Part shown: piece after piece, positions 22,048 to 34,487 of the stretch
Numbering within the stretch: the stretch's first letter is position 1
Layout: each line of letters opens with the position of its first letter
Origin: Narthecium ossifragum
Lineage: Eukaryota > Streptophyta > Magnoliopsida > Dioscoreales > Nartheciaceae
NCBI GenBank assembly: GCA_963920575.1
Contig: OY986969.1
Coordinates: forward strand, 9,111,096-9,175,095
Reading direction: 5' to 3'
DNA: 64,000 nt
Notes under the pieces: model-generated
Seen by the model: the letters and a program-made list of their open reading frames with translations, nothing else
What the model was told of the DNA's origin: nothing
Database searches by the model: none
Program-made: the position numbers and the translations under genes

Positions 22048-25000
22048 ACCTAAACAACTTAAAAAGAATTTCGTCCCGAAATTCAAGGTTGAAGCCGGGG
22101 AAAAGAGAAACAACTAAGCCTACCTGCACAAACATGGCAACAGCTAGGGGCGCCAACACCCACAACAAGGAACTACCTAAAGAGGTGAACAGTCGGGGAA
22201 ACTCCCGACGCATGCGATCCTCTCGCTCCCAAGTCAGACTCTCTGCACTGCCGTGCCTCCACCTGACCATGACCAACGGTAAAGATCTGCCTCTGAGCAC
22301 CTGATCCCGTCTGTCTAAGATCTGCACTGGCTGCTCTATGTAGGTGGCATCCTCCTCCACCTCAAGGTCGTCATGTCTGATCACGTGAGAAGGATCTGGA
22401 ATGTACTTCCTCAGCATAGACACGTGGAAGGTGGGGTGAACTGCCGACATGTGCGGAGGTAGAGCCAACTGGTAGGCGACTGCTCCAACGCGTCTGATGA
22501 TCTCAAACGGACCAGTGAACCTCGGTGCTAGCTTGCCCCTGCTACCAAACCTGATCGATCCTCTGCGCGAGGACACCTTCAGTAGCACTCTGTCGCCAAC
22601 TGCGAACTCCAGGGGTCGTCGCCTGCGGTCTGCGTAGCTCTTCTGCCTGCTCTGCGCTGTCAGAAGCCTCTGCCTGATCTGTGCCAACCTCTCTGACGAC
22701 TGTCTGATGATGTCCGGACCGGTAAGGGACGCCTCCCCAACCTCTGTCCAACACACCGGTGAGCAACACGGTCTGCCGTACAACGCCTCGAAGGGTGCAA
22801 AACCCAAACTGGCCTGGAAACTGTTGTTGTAGGCAAACTCCACCAAAGTCACGTGCTGCTCCCAAGTACCTCCAGCGTCTAGCACACATGCTCTGAGCAT
22901 GTCCTCCAAGATCTGGATAGTCCGCTCTGACTGCCCGTCTGTCTGAGGGTGAAAAGCTATGCTGAACGTCAGTGCTGTCCCCAAGGAGTCCTGGAAGCTG
23001 CTCCAGAACCGGCCAGTGAATCTGGGATCTCTGTCTGACACTATCGACACTGGAATGCCGTGCAGTCGTACTACCTCGTCAATGTACCTCTGGCTCAGTC
23101 TGGCAACTGGATATGTAGTCCTCATGGGGAGGAAATGAACCGATTTGGTCAGTCAATCGACAATGACCCAAATCGCATCATTCCCCCTCGGTGTCCTGGG
23201 TAGTCCGGTGACGAAGTCCATAGCTATATGTTCCCACTTCCACTCTAGCACTGGAAGTGGCTGTAGCAAACCTGGGGTCCGTCTGTGCTCTGCCTTCACC
23301 TTCTGACAGGTGAGGCATCTGGAAACAAACTCAGCTACTGACCTCTTCATCCCGCACCACCAGAACTGTCGGCGTAGGTCGTGGTACATCTTGGTGCTCC
23401 CAGGGTGAACGGTGAAGCAGGAGTGGTGGAACTCGTGAAGGATCTCCTCTCGTAACGCCGGGTCTGCTGGAACAACAACTCTGCCTCTGAAGAGTAGACC
23501 GCTGTCTGCCGATACTGTCCAGCCCTCAACTGCGTGCTCGGTGCCGACCGCAGCACGGGTCTCCACGAGCTCTGGGTCTCCAGCCTGTGCCTCGATCACT
23601 CTGGCCAAAAGAACTGGAATACTGCGAACAGCATACAGGAAACCACCTGCCACCCGGTCCTCAAAGTCAAGCCTAAACTGACTGACCGTCTCCAGCATCT
23701 GCCACTGCCGAGCTGACACTGCTGCCAAGGTCACCAGACTGTCTCTGGTCTGCCTGCTGAGAGCGTCTGCCACGACGTTTGCCTTACCAGGGTGGTAATG
23801 CAACTCAAAGTCGTAGTCCTCTAGAAGCTCCATCCACCGCCGCTGCCTGAGGTTGAGGTCACGCTGGATAAACACGTGCCTCAAACTCTTATGATCAGAG
23901 TACACCGAGAACCGCTCACCGTAGAGATAGTGCCGCCACGTCTTCAGAGCGAAGACAATCGCCGCAAGCTCGAGATCGTGGATCGGATAGTTCTTCTCAT
24001 GGGCCTTCAGCTGCCTGGAACCATAGGCCACCACATGACCCTCCTGCATAAGCACACAGCCTAGGCCCTCCCCACTGGCGTCGCAGTAGACACTGTAACC
24101 GACGCCTCGCTCTGGAACTATAAGGATCGGTGCACTCGTCAGTCTGGTCCTCAACTGGATGAAAGCCTGCTCACAAGCCTCGTCCCAAACAAATGAGACC
24201 GCCTTTTGTGTCAACCTGTTCAGCGGCCCTGCAACCCTGGAGAAGTCCCGCACGAACCTCCGGTAGTAACCCGCCAAGCCGAGGAAGCTGTGGACCTCGA
24301 ACACTGTCACCGGTCTCTGCCACTGTAGCACTGCCTCGATCTTGGCTGGATCAACTAAAATACCTGCCGCTGACACCACGTGCCCCAGAAACTGCACCTC
24401 AGGAAGCCATAACTCACATTTGGAGGCTTTGGCATACAGCCTATGCCGCCTCAGCAACTGCAACACTGTCCTCAGATGCTGCCCGTGCTCCTCCGCGGTA
24501 CGTGAGTAGATTAGGATGTCGTCAACGAAGATCACCACAAACTGATCTAAGTGCGGTCGGAAGACCCTCTGCATCAGATCCATGAACGCCGCCGGTGCGT
24601 TCGTCAAGCCGAACGGCATCACCGTGAACTCGTACAACCCGTACCTCGTACGGAAAGCCGTCTTCGGGATGTCGCAATCCCGAATCCGCAACTGGTGATA
24701 GCCGGTACGGAGATCGATCTTCGAAAAGACCGAAGAGCCTCGGAGCTGGTTGAACAAGTCATCGATTTCTCGGCATCGGATACTTGTTCTTCACCGTCAC
24801 CCTGTTCAGCTTCCTGTAATCAATGCAAAGACGAAGCGTACCGTCCTTCTTCTTTGCGAACAATACAGGAGTTGCCCAAGGCGACATGCTGGGACGGATG
24901 AAACCTCTACTGATCAACCCGTCCAGCTGGACCCTCAGCTCCCTCTGCTCTGCTGGTGCCATCCTGAAAGCTGGCAGAGAGATCGGCCCGGTACCCGGTA

Positions 25001-25570
25001 CAAGATCTATATGGAAGTCTACTGCTCTGGAAGGAGGAAGACCCGGTAGCTCGTCTGGGAAGACGTCAGCAAACTCACAAACCACTGCAGGCAAACTGCT
25101 CTCTCGACTGCCCTCTGCAGCAAACAAGGAAAGGCGCGCCAGTAGGGCTGACAGCTGGCCCTCGCACCTGGGAAGACAAGCACACATGAGGGAATCGGCC
25201 GACTGGCGATCCCCTAGCAGAACAAAACGAGCGCCATCAGGTGTCCAAGCAGTCACCCTGCGACGGCCACAGTCGATGACGGCTCGGTAAGAAGTCAGCC
25301 AATCCATATTGAGAATCACGTCGAACCCGACCATGTCTAGCACCCGAAGGTCTAGAAAGACACGGAGGCCCCCAACCTCCAACTCGCAAGAACGGCAGAT
25401 CAGCTCAACACGAGCCCCTCCGCCGACGGGTGTGTCTAAGTGCAGTGGGACTCCAAGTGGCTCAGTCTCTAGCCCTAGCGATGCCACACAGTCGCTAGCT
25501 ACAAAGGAATGAGACGCCCCAGAATCTATCAGAACATCTACGAATGAACTGAAAAGCTGGAAGGTACCTC
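22043..25570 (-). pseudogene. Element 1 pol (protease, RT, RNase H, integrase, chromodomain)
   Basis: Domains in order on the minus strand: aspartic protease with DSGAS (25512-25526); RT with [17 protein letters not shown] and FVDD (24519-24530); RNase H with [27 protein letters not shown] and VYSDHKSL; integrase zinc finger ([12 protein letters not shown]); integrase core [17 protein letters not shown] and GQSERT; tail HPTFHVSMLRKY; chromodomain ILDRRDQVLRGRSLPL..WEREDRMRREFPRLF. Two lesions are visible: an extra base near 24764-24768 shifts the frame just after NKYPMP, and a TGA at 23153-23155 interrupts the integrase after WVIVD. The terminal stop lies inside the 3' LTR. All core catalytic residues that I can see are retained. 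Confidence 0.93.
22066..22084 (-). promoter_or_regulatory. Hairpin before 3' LTR of element 1
   Basis: The minus strand reads GAATTTCG-GGA-CGAAATTC, an 8-bp perfect stem with a 3-base loop. It lies 18 bases upstream of the 3' LTR. The adjoining AAGTTGTTTAGGT looks like a decayed polypurine tract. Confidence 0.8.
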
Positions 25571-25589
25571 TGAGAACAGGAGGGTCAAC

Positions 25590-26850
25590 TGGAGCTGGTG
25601 GAAGTGCTAGAGTCTGATGGGGTGGCTAGTACTGGTAAGGCTGAAAAGGTGGCTAAACAAAGTCTGGGTACTCGCGGTCTGGAAGTGCGTACACTCCCTC
25701 TCTGGGTCCGCCTCGACCTCTGCCGCGACCTCTGCTTCTCCCGGCGCCTGGTGTCCGCCAACCTCCGACTGCTCCGCCACGGGTGAACTGTGCCGTCAGC
25801 GTCGGACAGTCTCTGCCAATGTGCCCCGTCTGCCGGCACTCGAAGCACACATGAGGACCAAGCGCTAGCTGCTAGCTCTAGCCTCCTCCGGACGTCTGCC
25901 CCTGAGGCCCAGCCGGAAGAAGTGGCTGGCCTCCCTGCCTGGGCTACTGCTGGTGCTGGGGTGGGTAACGCTGGTACGGCTGCTGGCGTCGTGGGTACCT
26001 CTGACGTAGCCTCCACGAACCTCCTCTGCCCTGAGCTGCTCTCTGTGGCTGTACTCCGCCACTGGTGCTCGCAGACGACGCAGGCTGGACTGCCCTGGGC
26101 CCCGGCTCCTGCAACTGAGCCTCAACTGCCAAGGCACAGTCCAACACCTCTGCGTACGTGCTAGATCGCTGAGCCGCGATCAGATGCCTGAGCTCGGGCC
26201 TAAGCCCCCACTGAAACTGCTCAACTCTGGCAAGAGGATCCGCCGACACCGCCCCGGCAAATCTGGCAAGTCTCGTGAACCTAGCCGCGTACTGAACAAC
26301 TGACTGAGTACCCTGAGAAAGGGTATGGTACTCACGAACAAGGGCCGAGCGCGCACTGCGGGGAAAGTACGCGCCGAGAAACGAAGAACGGAACACGGCC
26401 CACGATGGGTCACTCCCGTCCCTGGCGGCATTGGAAGTGCGCCACTAGTCCAAAGCGTCCCCGTCGAGCTGGAACGCGGCAAGTCTGACCCTCACTCGGT
26501 CATCCTGGACGAAAAGAGTGTCAAGGACGCGACTGACTCCCTCCAGTCAGTCGTCCGCCACCGTTGGGTCGCCTCCAGTACCGCTGAACCTAGGAGGGTT
26601 CAGCTTCTGGAAGTCGAGCACCGCTGTCGCAACAGCACGCTGGTCGAGTGGAGGAGAGACCTCCTCGGCGATGAACGAAGCATCCTCCTCCATCATGACC
26701 TCAATCCTCGGCTCTGGCTCCCGTGCAGGTACACGGGCACGGCTGTGTTGGCCTCCAAGGCCCGTCGGGCAGCGCGCTGGTCACGCGCGGTACCCTGACC
26801 CAACACTGGACAGCTAGCCCTGCTCCCAGGCATCTGCACGTTCAACAGAG
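25590..26850 (-). pseudogene. Element 1 gag
   Basis: Capsid-type sequence (VRLAAFQLDGDALD, then WAVFRSSFLGAYFP, LSQGTQSVVQYAARFTRLA, and VEQFQWGLRPELR) followed by a basic Gln/Arg-rich stretch and a zinc knuckle CFECRQTGHIGRDC (about 25810-25850). A Gly/Arg-rich tail (GRSRGRGRGRGG) precedes protease. An in-frame TAG (26445-26447) replaces an expected Trp after GDALD, and the frame shifts at least once. The start codon is uncertain; an ATG near 26833 is possible. Confidence 0.8.
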
Positions 26851-27018
26851 ACGACAAGTGTCCACCCGTAAGAAACAAAACACAGCAGCAATCAATAAAA
26901 TAAAAACATAACACACATGAGCAGAGTCAAGTATACAGGGATGCTCTACTCCTAGAACTATCCCAAACCGCGCTCAAAACCTTAACCGCAAGCCTAATCC
27001 TATCCCTGGGACCTACAG

Positions 27019-27033
27019 CCTGCTCTGATACCA
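27019..27033 (-). other. Primer-binding site of element 1, tRNA-iMet
   Basis: The minus strand reads TGGTATCAGAGCAGG, complementary to the 3' end of initiator-Met tRNA, three bases from the inner 5' LTR end. Confidence 0.92.
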
Positions 27034-27036
27034 AGT

Positions 27037-29604
27037 TGTCACACCCCGACCCAGAAAACCAATCCAGGCCGAGGGGTGAGGGTTCCTATCATTATTCATC
27101 TTCAATTGGTGCGATACAAATGCGAAAAGACGGATAAATTTAAACAATTTATAATCCAGAGGCAAACAGATATTTAATTCATATAACATCAAGTTGTACT
27201 GTTCAATATTTGATACAAAAATCCTCCAAGGTACAGATATGATTCAAGATTCCCAAAACTCCTCAAAGGTTTACAACATGCAAATATATAAATCAAAAAG
27301 GTACAACAGTCATATCCTCCAACAAAACCTCAGACGCCTCTGGAGGTACTCGCGCCGCCAAAGGCAGATCCCGCCGGCTCCACGGACGAAGAACTACCGG
27401 CTGCACCTACAAACGCAGCCCGGGTAGGAATGAGCGATAAGCTCAGTAGGGTTCTACTCTACGGCACACTGAAAGGAGGAAAACAACAACGGAGTTGTCT
27501 TCCAGCTCAAGTCTAACGGATGCCTCTGGTCCCACAACCCTGTCGACTGCCCAAGGGATCCTACTATTCTCAACCGACCACGCTGGGAAACTCAACCAAC
27601 ACGCTGGGAGGAAAGAATCGGAACCAGTAGGATCACCCTTACCCAGCAGGAAACCACTGCCTGGAGACCATGTCAGGGACGTCGACACCCATCCTTAGAA
27701 CTTAGCTTCGGAAGACAACCCGACCTCTAAACCTCAACAATGATCAGAGTCAACTAGCGTGAATCCTCAAAAGACATGAGACTTGATCAAACAATCACAC
27801 CCTACTCATGACTACCCATCCACGGTCCTAAGGCTAGATCCGAGCTACCCGAGAGCCTCGAATCGGCGACCCAAACCATCGCCCGCCTAACCTCAAATGC
27901 TTCTAATGCACACAATGCATGAGCCTAGGCAAACATCTATCCTAGATGTCTCTATATGCCACATCAGCAGTTACAAGTCCAACAGATATACAATAGCCCT
28001 CGGCACTCGCCGGCAAGAGGCTAAGGTGCCACAACTTCCCATTAGCTAACACTCATAGCTAGCTAATGGCTAAGCATTCAAATAAGCATTGAACTACCAT
28101 CCAACATGTATTAAAGATTGATCATACTCGAAAACCATCCATAAATCCATCGGAAGGCAAACGCCCGATTCAATTCCTTATCTCAATATGAATCCCTTCA
28201 AAATCCCGTGAAAACCATCATGTATACTTCCCAACATGATTGGGCATCTAACATGAATGAAAGCCAATGAAAGAAAGCCAGAAAACACTGTTCAGGCGCT
28301 CACGGTCGATACGACGGTCGATCCGTGCATCGACCGTGAGGCCACGGTCGACCGTGGAGCCAAAGCAAAGAAAACCACAAGGACGACGGTCAATCGGCCC
28401 ATCGACCGTCGAGAGCCCAAAACGAGACAGAGCCTCACGGACGATGCGACGGTCAATCCGACGGTCGACCGTGAGGCGGGATGAAAAAGAGGTAAGTCCC
28501 ACGGTCGATTGATCCATCGGCCGTGGGAGGCCAAAACCCCGACAGAGCCTGACGGATGATGCGACGGTCGATCCGACGGTCGACCGTAAGGCCCAGAGTA
28601 AGCATATTAAAGCCCGGCGGTCGTTACATCGATCGACCGTCGAACCTGACGGTCGATGCACCGATCGACCGTCGAGCTCGCGACGCAACATGCCAGAAAT
28701 CCTATTTCTAGGTTTTCAAGGATCAAAACATGTTTGAAAACAATGAAACTTTGTAGGCAAGTGTATTTAACTATGGGGAATCCAATGATGTAAAGAAATC
28801 TCGTTTTTGACGGTTAAATCTCGAAATCTCCTATCTAGGTGGAAAATGGACAAAAACCGACCAAGCTTCGACAATACGGAAAACGACCGGCAAAAACCCG
28901 GATCCACAGTGTAAGAATACAAGGGAAAGAAGCACACCACATATGCAGAGAGCTACAAGCATTCTGCGAGGTATTCCACAGCAAAAAGTCACATACAACC
29001 TAACCTAGTAGAACCCGATCGCAAGATCGAGGTAGAAACTCCTACCTGGGCAAGCAGTGAGGTTCCTCCACGCGTCCAGCCAGTCGTGCCGTGAAGATCC
29101 GCTCCGCAATGCTCAGCCCTCCAAGCTCTAGCCCAGCCGGAGGAGAAGGGGAGAAGAGAGGAAAAGGTACGTTGGCAGGAGGAGAAAAGAAGAAGGAGAA
29201 GAGGGGGAAAAAGGTGAGTTGGAGCCAACTGCTCCAACTGCCCCCACTAACAGGCCACTAACGGTCCGGACCTAACCAACGGGTCAAAAGTCCACCGACT
29301 CGCTCACGAGCCCGATCGATCGCTCAAGGGCCGTAAGCTGCCCAGAAGCAAGCTTCAGAGCGCCCGAGCTGGGATCTTCCGATCCCGGGTCCACCTAACC
29401 ATTCTAAACAACCACATACATTAGTCCAAGGCCGTTGGTGCAACGCGGGTGTGAAACCGACCACCAGGGGGCATATTTACCAAAATGCCCCTGGGTCCAA
29501 ACCGCCACACGATCACCCGATCGTGCCCGACGCAGAACCAAACCCACAGGAAACCGGCTCTCGAGCCACGTGGTCGAGTCAGGTCTGAGGGACGGGCCCT
29601 CACA
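27037..29604 (-). mobile_element. 5' LTR of element 1
   Basis: TGTCACACCCCGACCC to GGGCCCTCACA, 2568 bp, near-identical to the 3' LTR. It retains the ~80-bp segment missing there, but lacks a short piece of the hairpin array (one GATGTCACGGTC unit after GCCACGGTC near 28345). Confidence 0.93.
28301..28680. repeat. Array of CGGTCGAT hairpin blocks, 5' LTR copy
   Basis: Counterpart of 20711-21110 with a few CpG-type changes (for example CGGTCAAT for CGGTCGAT at 28390 and 28450), which break individual stems. Confidence 0.85.
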
Positions 29605-31374
29605 CATGTGCTGAGGAAGGTCCAAGCGGTAGGCTACCTCGCCGACCCTCTCCAGGATCTCAAACGGCCCGACGAACCTCGGGGCCAACTTGCCCCCGCT
29701 GCCAAACCTGACAGAACCTCTATACGGTGATGCCCGCAGGAACACACTGTCGCCAACTGGGAACTCAAGCGGTCGTCGCCTCTGATCTGCATAGCTCTTC
29801 TGCCGGCTCTGAGCCGTCAGAAGTCTCTGCATGATCTGCACTAACCTCTCTGACGACCTCCTGACGATGTCTGGACAGGTGAGTGAAGCCTCTCCAACCT
29901 CTGTCCAGCACACTGGGGAATGACATGGCCTACCATACAACGCATCGAAAGGTGCTACTCCTTGACTGGACTGGTAGATGTTGTTGTAGGCGAACTCCAC
30001 CAAGGGAACGTGCCCCTCCCAACTGCCGCCTGCGTCGAGGGCACATGCTCTCAGCATGTCCTCCAAGATCTGGATCGTCCGATCTGACTGCCCGTCTGTC
30101 TGCGGATGAAACGCTGTACTGAAGGTCAGGAGTGTGCCAACTGCCTCCTGAAAACCCCGCCAGAACCTACCGGTGAACTTGGGGTCGCAGTTTGACACGA
30201 TAGAAACTGGAACCCCGTGTAGTCTGACGACCTCTCGAACGTACAACCCGCCCAACCTGTCAGTCGAGTCTGTCGTCCGCATAGGCAGGAAGTGCGCTGA
30301 TTTGGTCGATCGATCAACGATGACCCAAATCGCATCATTCCCCCTAGGAGATCTCGGTAGCGCGATCACGAAGTCGATCGTGATGTACTTCCACTTCCAC
30401 TCAGCTAGTGGAAGCGGCTGAAGTAACCCCGGAGTTCGCTGGTGCTCTGCCTTGACCTTCTGACAGGTAAGGCAGCGCGATACGGACTCCGTCACTGCCC
30501 TCTTCATCCCGCGCCACCAGAACTGTAAGCGAAGATCCTGGTGCATCTTGGTGCCGCCGGGATGAACTGCAAAGCGAGAGTGGTGGAACTCTCGTAGGAC
30601 GTCGTCTCGAAGAACTGAATCTGCTGGAACTGCTACTCTGCCTCGGAACCGTAGCCCTCCGTCTGGCGATACTGTCCAGTCTCCGTCTGCGCCCTCTGTG
30701 CCCACTGCTGTGCGTAACTCCTCAAGCTCTGGGTCACTGTGTTGTGCCTCTAACACTCTGGCTAGAACTGCTGGCATACTCTGTACTGCGTAGAGAAAAC
30801 TGTCGGTTCCCCGATCCTCAAACTCGAGCCCCAACTGGCCCGCCGTCTCTAGAGCCTGCCACTGCCGCGCTGACAACCTTGTAACTGATGCTCTGGTGTC
30901 TCTCAGCGCGTCTGCTATGACGTTTGGCTCACCAGGATGGTAATGCAACTCAAAGTCGTAGTCCTCCAGTAGCTCCATCCAGCGTCGCTGCCTCAGGTTG
31001 AGGTCACGTTGAGTGAAAACGTGCCTCAAGCTCTTATGGTTCGAGAAGACAGAAAACTTCTTGTCATAGAGGTAGTGACGCCAGGTCTTCAGGGCGAAGA
31101 CCTCTGCTGCTAGCTCCAAGTCATGGGTCGGGTAGTTCCTCTCATGGTTCTTTAGCTGGCGAGAACCATAGGAAACTGCGTGGCCCTCGTGCATGAGGAC
31201 ACACCCCAAACCCTCTCCACTGGCGTCGCAGTAGACAATGTAACCAACGCCTCGCTCGGGAACGATCGGCACAGGTGCACTGGTCAACCTGGTACTAGGT
31301 CGATCTCGAAATCGACCTCTCTGGGTGGTGGAAGCCCTGGCAACACCTAGGGAAACACGTCCTTGTAGTCGCAC
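29605..31374 (-). pseudogene. Element 2 pol, RNase H and integrase
   Basis: Starts on the minus strand where protease linker sequence (about 31310) is fused directly to [20 protein letters not shown]. The entire RT palm is therefore deleted. RNase H ([34 protein letters not shown] with N for D) and integrase follow. The integrase core shows SNCDPKFT in place of the usual SDRDPRFT (near 30182-30198) and GQSDRT in place of GQSERT (near 30075-30090), so two DDE residues are lost. It continues at 19527 after element 1; the frame running on to 29404 is chance read-through into the element 1 LTR. Confidence 0.88.
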
Positions 31375-31826
31375 ACGATCCTGGGAAACCTGCGCTGCTG
31401 CACTCCCTCAAAATCGGACAGGGACAGGCTGGCCAACAAGGCTGAGAGCTCGCTGCCACGCCTCCCTTCACCACAAGCAAAGGAATCGGCGGAGAACCGA
31501 TCCCCTAACAACACAAACCGTGTCTCGTCGGGTGTCCAAGCGACTACCCTCCGGCGACCACAGTCGATGATAGCTCGGTATGCTGCTAAACAGTCCATAC
31601 CGAGTATCACATTGAAGCATGTCATGTCTAGTACCCGCAGGTCTAGACAGACACGGAGGCCTCCAACCTCCAACGAACAAGATCGGCAGACCCGGTCAAC
31701 CCTGACCGCTCCGCCGATCGGTGAGTCTGCTAACTGTGCCACCTCTAGCCAACTCGTCTCTAATCCTAGCGATGCCACACAGATGCTATCAACATAGGAA
31801 AGAGACGCCCCAGAATCTATCAGCAT
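31311..31826 (-). pseudogene. Element 2 protease
   Basis: MLIDSGASLSYV carries the retroviral-type aspartic protease DSGA motif; LDMTCFNVILGMDCL matches the flap and second strand region. It ends in the linker before RT, which is missing. Confidence 0.85.
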
Positions 31827-31831
31827 ATCTA

Positions 31832-32780
31832 CTAAGGACTAGAAAGCTGAAAGATACCTCTGAGGACGGATGGGTCTGCCGCTGCCTGCTGATACTGCTG
31901 CGGCTGCTGGTACTGCTGTACGGTGACCTGCTTCTCGTGTACTGGGAGAGTAACCACACGACCTCGCTGGCTGCCTCCACCCCTGGAACATCTTGGTCCA
32001 GCCGCTGACATGCGCCCACCACTGCTCCCCTGCCAAGCACTCGGCCCTCCGCCTCTACTGCCCTGCGGCACAGCGCCCCGCGCTCCTCGCAAGGAACAGT
32101 CTCTACGGTAGTGCGCCAGCTGCTCGCATTGGAAGCACGTTACTGACGTGCTAGGCTGTTGACCATGGCCTCCCCCTGACGAAGCCTGCCCAGATGGCCC
32201 GGCCGTCAGTAGAAACGGGGCTGGTGGGCTCGGTAGTGGCTGCTGGTACTGCGGTGCACGCTGCGGCCGCTGCTGAAAAGGCCGCTGACGCCACGGATGC
32301 CCCCTACCGAACCCCCCTCTGCCCTGGGGTCGCTTATGCGTACTGGTGAGGGGTGCCGGTGGAACTGCCCGGCACCTGTCGTCCCGCAACTGAGCCTCTA
32401 CTGACAAGGCGCAGTTCAGGATCGCTGAGTACGACTGGAAGCGGTAAGAACTGGTCCGTCGCCTGATCTCTGATCGAAGCCCCTGCTCAAACTGACGTGC
32501 CCTGGCCACTGGACCTGCTGACCCACTACTGAACCTAGACGGGTCCAGCTGCAGAAAGTCCAACAAGACCGCCGCAGCGGTCCGCTCGTCGACAAGAGGG
32601 AGAACCCTCTCCTCGGTGAGAAAGGCCTCCTCCTGTGCGACCGCAACCGTCGCTGGTGATGGCGTAGTCCGCCTAGCTCTGACCTCCCTGACAGGTGCTA
32701 CCCTGTCTGGTCGAGCGGGTCGACCAGGTCGTGCCCCACCTCGACCAACAACCGAAGGTCGCCCTCGAGCTCCCGACATC
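31832..32780 (-). CDS. Element 2 gag
   Basis: I take the ATG at 32778-32780 (MSGARGRPSVVGRGG) because upstream codons belong to the hAT insertion junction. The frame is open for about 316 codons. The middle contains FLQLDPSRFSSG and ARQFEQGLRSEIRR, but part of the capsid between them is shorter than in element 1, suggesting an internal deletion. A zinc knuckle CFQCEQLAHYRRDC is present with Ala where Gly is usual. A Gly/Arg/Gln-rich tail leads into protease. Confidence 0.8.
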
Positions 32781-32798
32781 TGCGCGATCACCAACGAC

Positions 32799-33175
32799 TA
32801 GGGGTGAGCATTCGATTCTCGGTTCGGTTCTCGGTCCAGAACCGAAGAACCGAATTTTTTTCGGTCCAGATTTTAGAGAACCGAACCGAACCGAATTTTT
32901 CGGTTCCAAAATAATTGGAACCGAACCGAACCGAACAGAATTTTTTGGGTTAGTGGGTAGTCTAGGTTAACGGGTTAATGGGTAGTCGGGTTATTCGGTT
33001 CTGACCCTAACCGAACCGAATTTTTTTTTCAAGAACCGAAACGAACCGAGAACCGAATTTTTTGTAGATGCCAGAACCGAACCGAACCGAATGGACCGAA
33101 GAACCGAACCGAATGGACCGAACTAATTCGGTTCGGTTCGGTTTTTCGGGTTCGGTTCGGTTCTGCTCACCCCTA
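32799..33175. mobile_element. hAT-type MITE, CGGTTCGGTT-rich
   Basis: The terminal inverted repeats TAGGGGTGAGCA and TGCTCACCCCTA are flanked by 8-bp duplications CCAACGAC (32791-32798) and CCAATGAC (33176-33183), 7/8 identical, as expected of hAT transposition. The 377-bp interior is dominated by AACCGAACCGAA/TTCGGTTCGG direct and inverted repeats. There is no coding capacity. It sits at the start of element 2 gag. Confidence 0.85.
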
Positions 33176-33344
33176 CCAATGACAAACGAGCATCCACTCG
33201 TCAGAACGGCAAAACAAATAACACATAAAGCGGAAGACATAAGACATCACAAGGAGAGCATGCAAGGATGTTCTAGACATAGAACTAACCCATTCCACGT
33301 TCAATCTCAACCGAAACATGATCCTAACACCCAGGGATCTACAG

Positions 33345-33361
33345 CCTATGCTCTGATACCA
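33345..33361 (-). other. Primer-binding site of element 2, tRNA-iMet
   Basis: The minus strand reads TGGTATCAGAGCATAGG, three bases from the inner LTR end at 33365. Confidence 0.9.
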
Positions 33362-33971
33362 AGTTGTCGCGCCCCGACCCGCGTAGGCCCAACCGGGCCG
33401 GGCGACGCGAAGCGGAACCTAACCTACTGCGAAAATTTTGGCGAGCTTTCCCTCTAATCGTAGTGGTTACCCTAACAATTCAGAACCATCCTGTATTAAC
33501 AATGTTACAAATCTCAAAGACTGAACTGACATATATTACAAAACCTCAAAACAGAAAAATTATACATTTATCACTCCCGTAGGAGACTATCTATAACAAA
33601 AGGGATAAAATTGGAAGATCGCCACCTCTCAAGCACCGCCAGACGCCGCCACATCACCAAACACCGGCCCGGTAGGGGCGACCGAAGAAGAGCTAGCGCC
33701 AGCACCTGCAAAACGTAGCCCGGGTAGGAGTGAGCACTAAGCTCAGCAGGGACACTACACTACGACACTCACAAGGGAGGGAACACAACAGTGTCGCCCT
33801 CAAGTAAAGGTTGGGTGTACACAGGGGTCTCATAACCCCACCGCGTGTCCCTGAAAGGAGACCTCAGTCATGGTCTTCCAGCCGAACTGGTCACATGCTG
33901 GGTCGCCCTCAGCGAGGCAGGAAAACATGCACTGCCATCTCACTAACAGGAAAACAACACTGCTAGGCGGG

Positions 33972-34337
33972 TGTAACGCCTCGGCCCTCCACTGGGCCCC
34001 GGCCCGCGGGCTCCCGGTCCGACCAGGATCCACCCGAGGGCCCCACCTGACACAATATTGTCCGCTTTTGGCTCACCGCAGAAATCTGGGAGAACTTCCC
34101 AGTAGGTCACCCATCCCGGGACCGCTCCAAGGCGAGCACGCTTAACCTTGGAGTTTTCTGGCGGATCACTGCCAGCACGGCTTTAAAACGCGTTGTGTTT
34201 ATTAAGGGCTTACTATATACTTATATCAAACCCCGAACCATACCCAGGCGTTGTGGGATTGCTTACCCGGCTACCCGACTCAGCCCCGCCCTCCAGCGAA
34301 GGCATCTTGTCCCACGATAGACCCAGCGGGCCTCACA
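33972..34337 (-). mobile_element. Cassandra TRIM solo LTR
   Basis: 366 bp, the same length as the LTR at 36783-37148, with a perfect TSD GCGGG (33967-33971 and 34338-34342). On the minus strand it runs TGTGAGGCCCGCTGGG to GGCGTTACA and contains a 5S rRNA-like core. Confidence 0.93.
34094..34178 (-). other. 5S rRNA-like segment in Cassandra solo LTR
   Basis: The minus strand contains GGTTAAGCGTGCT and GGGATGGGTGACCTACTGGG, matching box A and box C of plant 5S rRNA. It is not a true 5S gene: the 5' third and flanks differ. Confidence 0.8.
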
Positions 34338-34487
34338 GCGGGCAACCACACCGCTGAGTAGGCACCACCTCTACCAAAGAGACAGTGAACCGGACACCGG
34401 CTACACCTCAACACTCGGCTCGAGGCCGACACGACCTCTATAATCCCCGCTGGCAAAAGCCATGAAAAATCCTCTTTGCTACTAAAA

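Larger units (their letters stand above)
19530..29604 (-). mobile_element. Family T (Tekay-like chromovirus) element 1, full length
   Basis: A perfect TSD CATGT (19525-19529 and 29605-29609). It has two LTRs of 2518 and 2568 bp, an initiator-Met primer site (27019-27033) and a gag-pol internal region of about 5.0 kb ending in a chromodomain. It inserted into the integrase tail of element 2. All domains are present, but a nonsense codon in gag, a 1-base frameshift in RT and a nonsense codon in integrase make it inactive as read. Confidence 0.95.
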
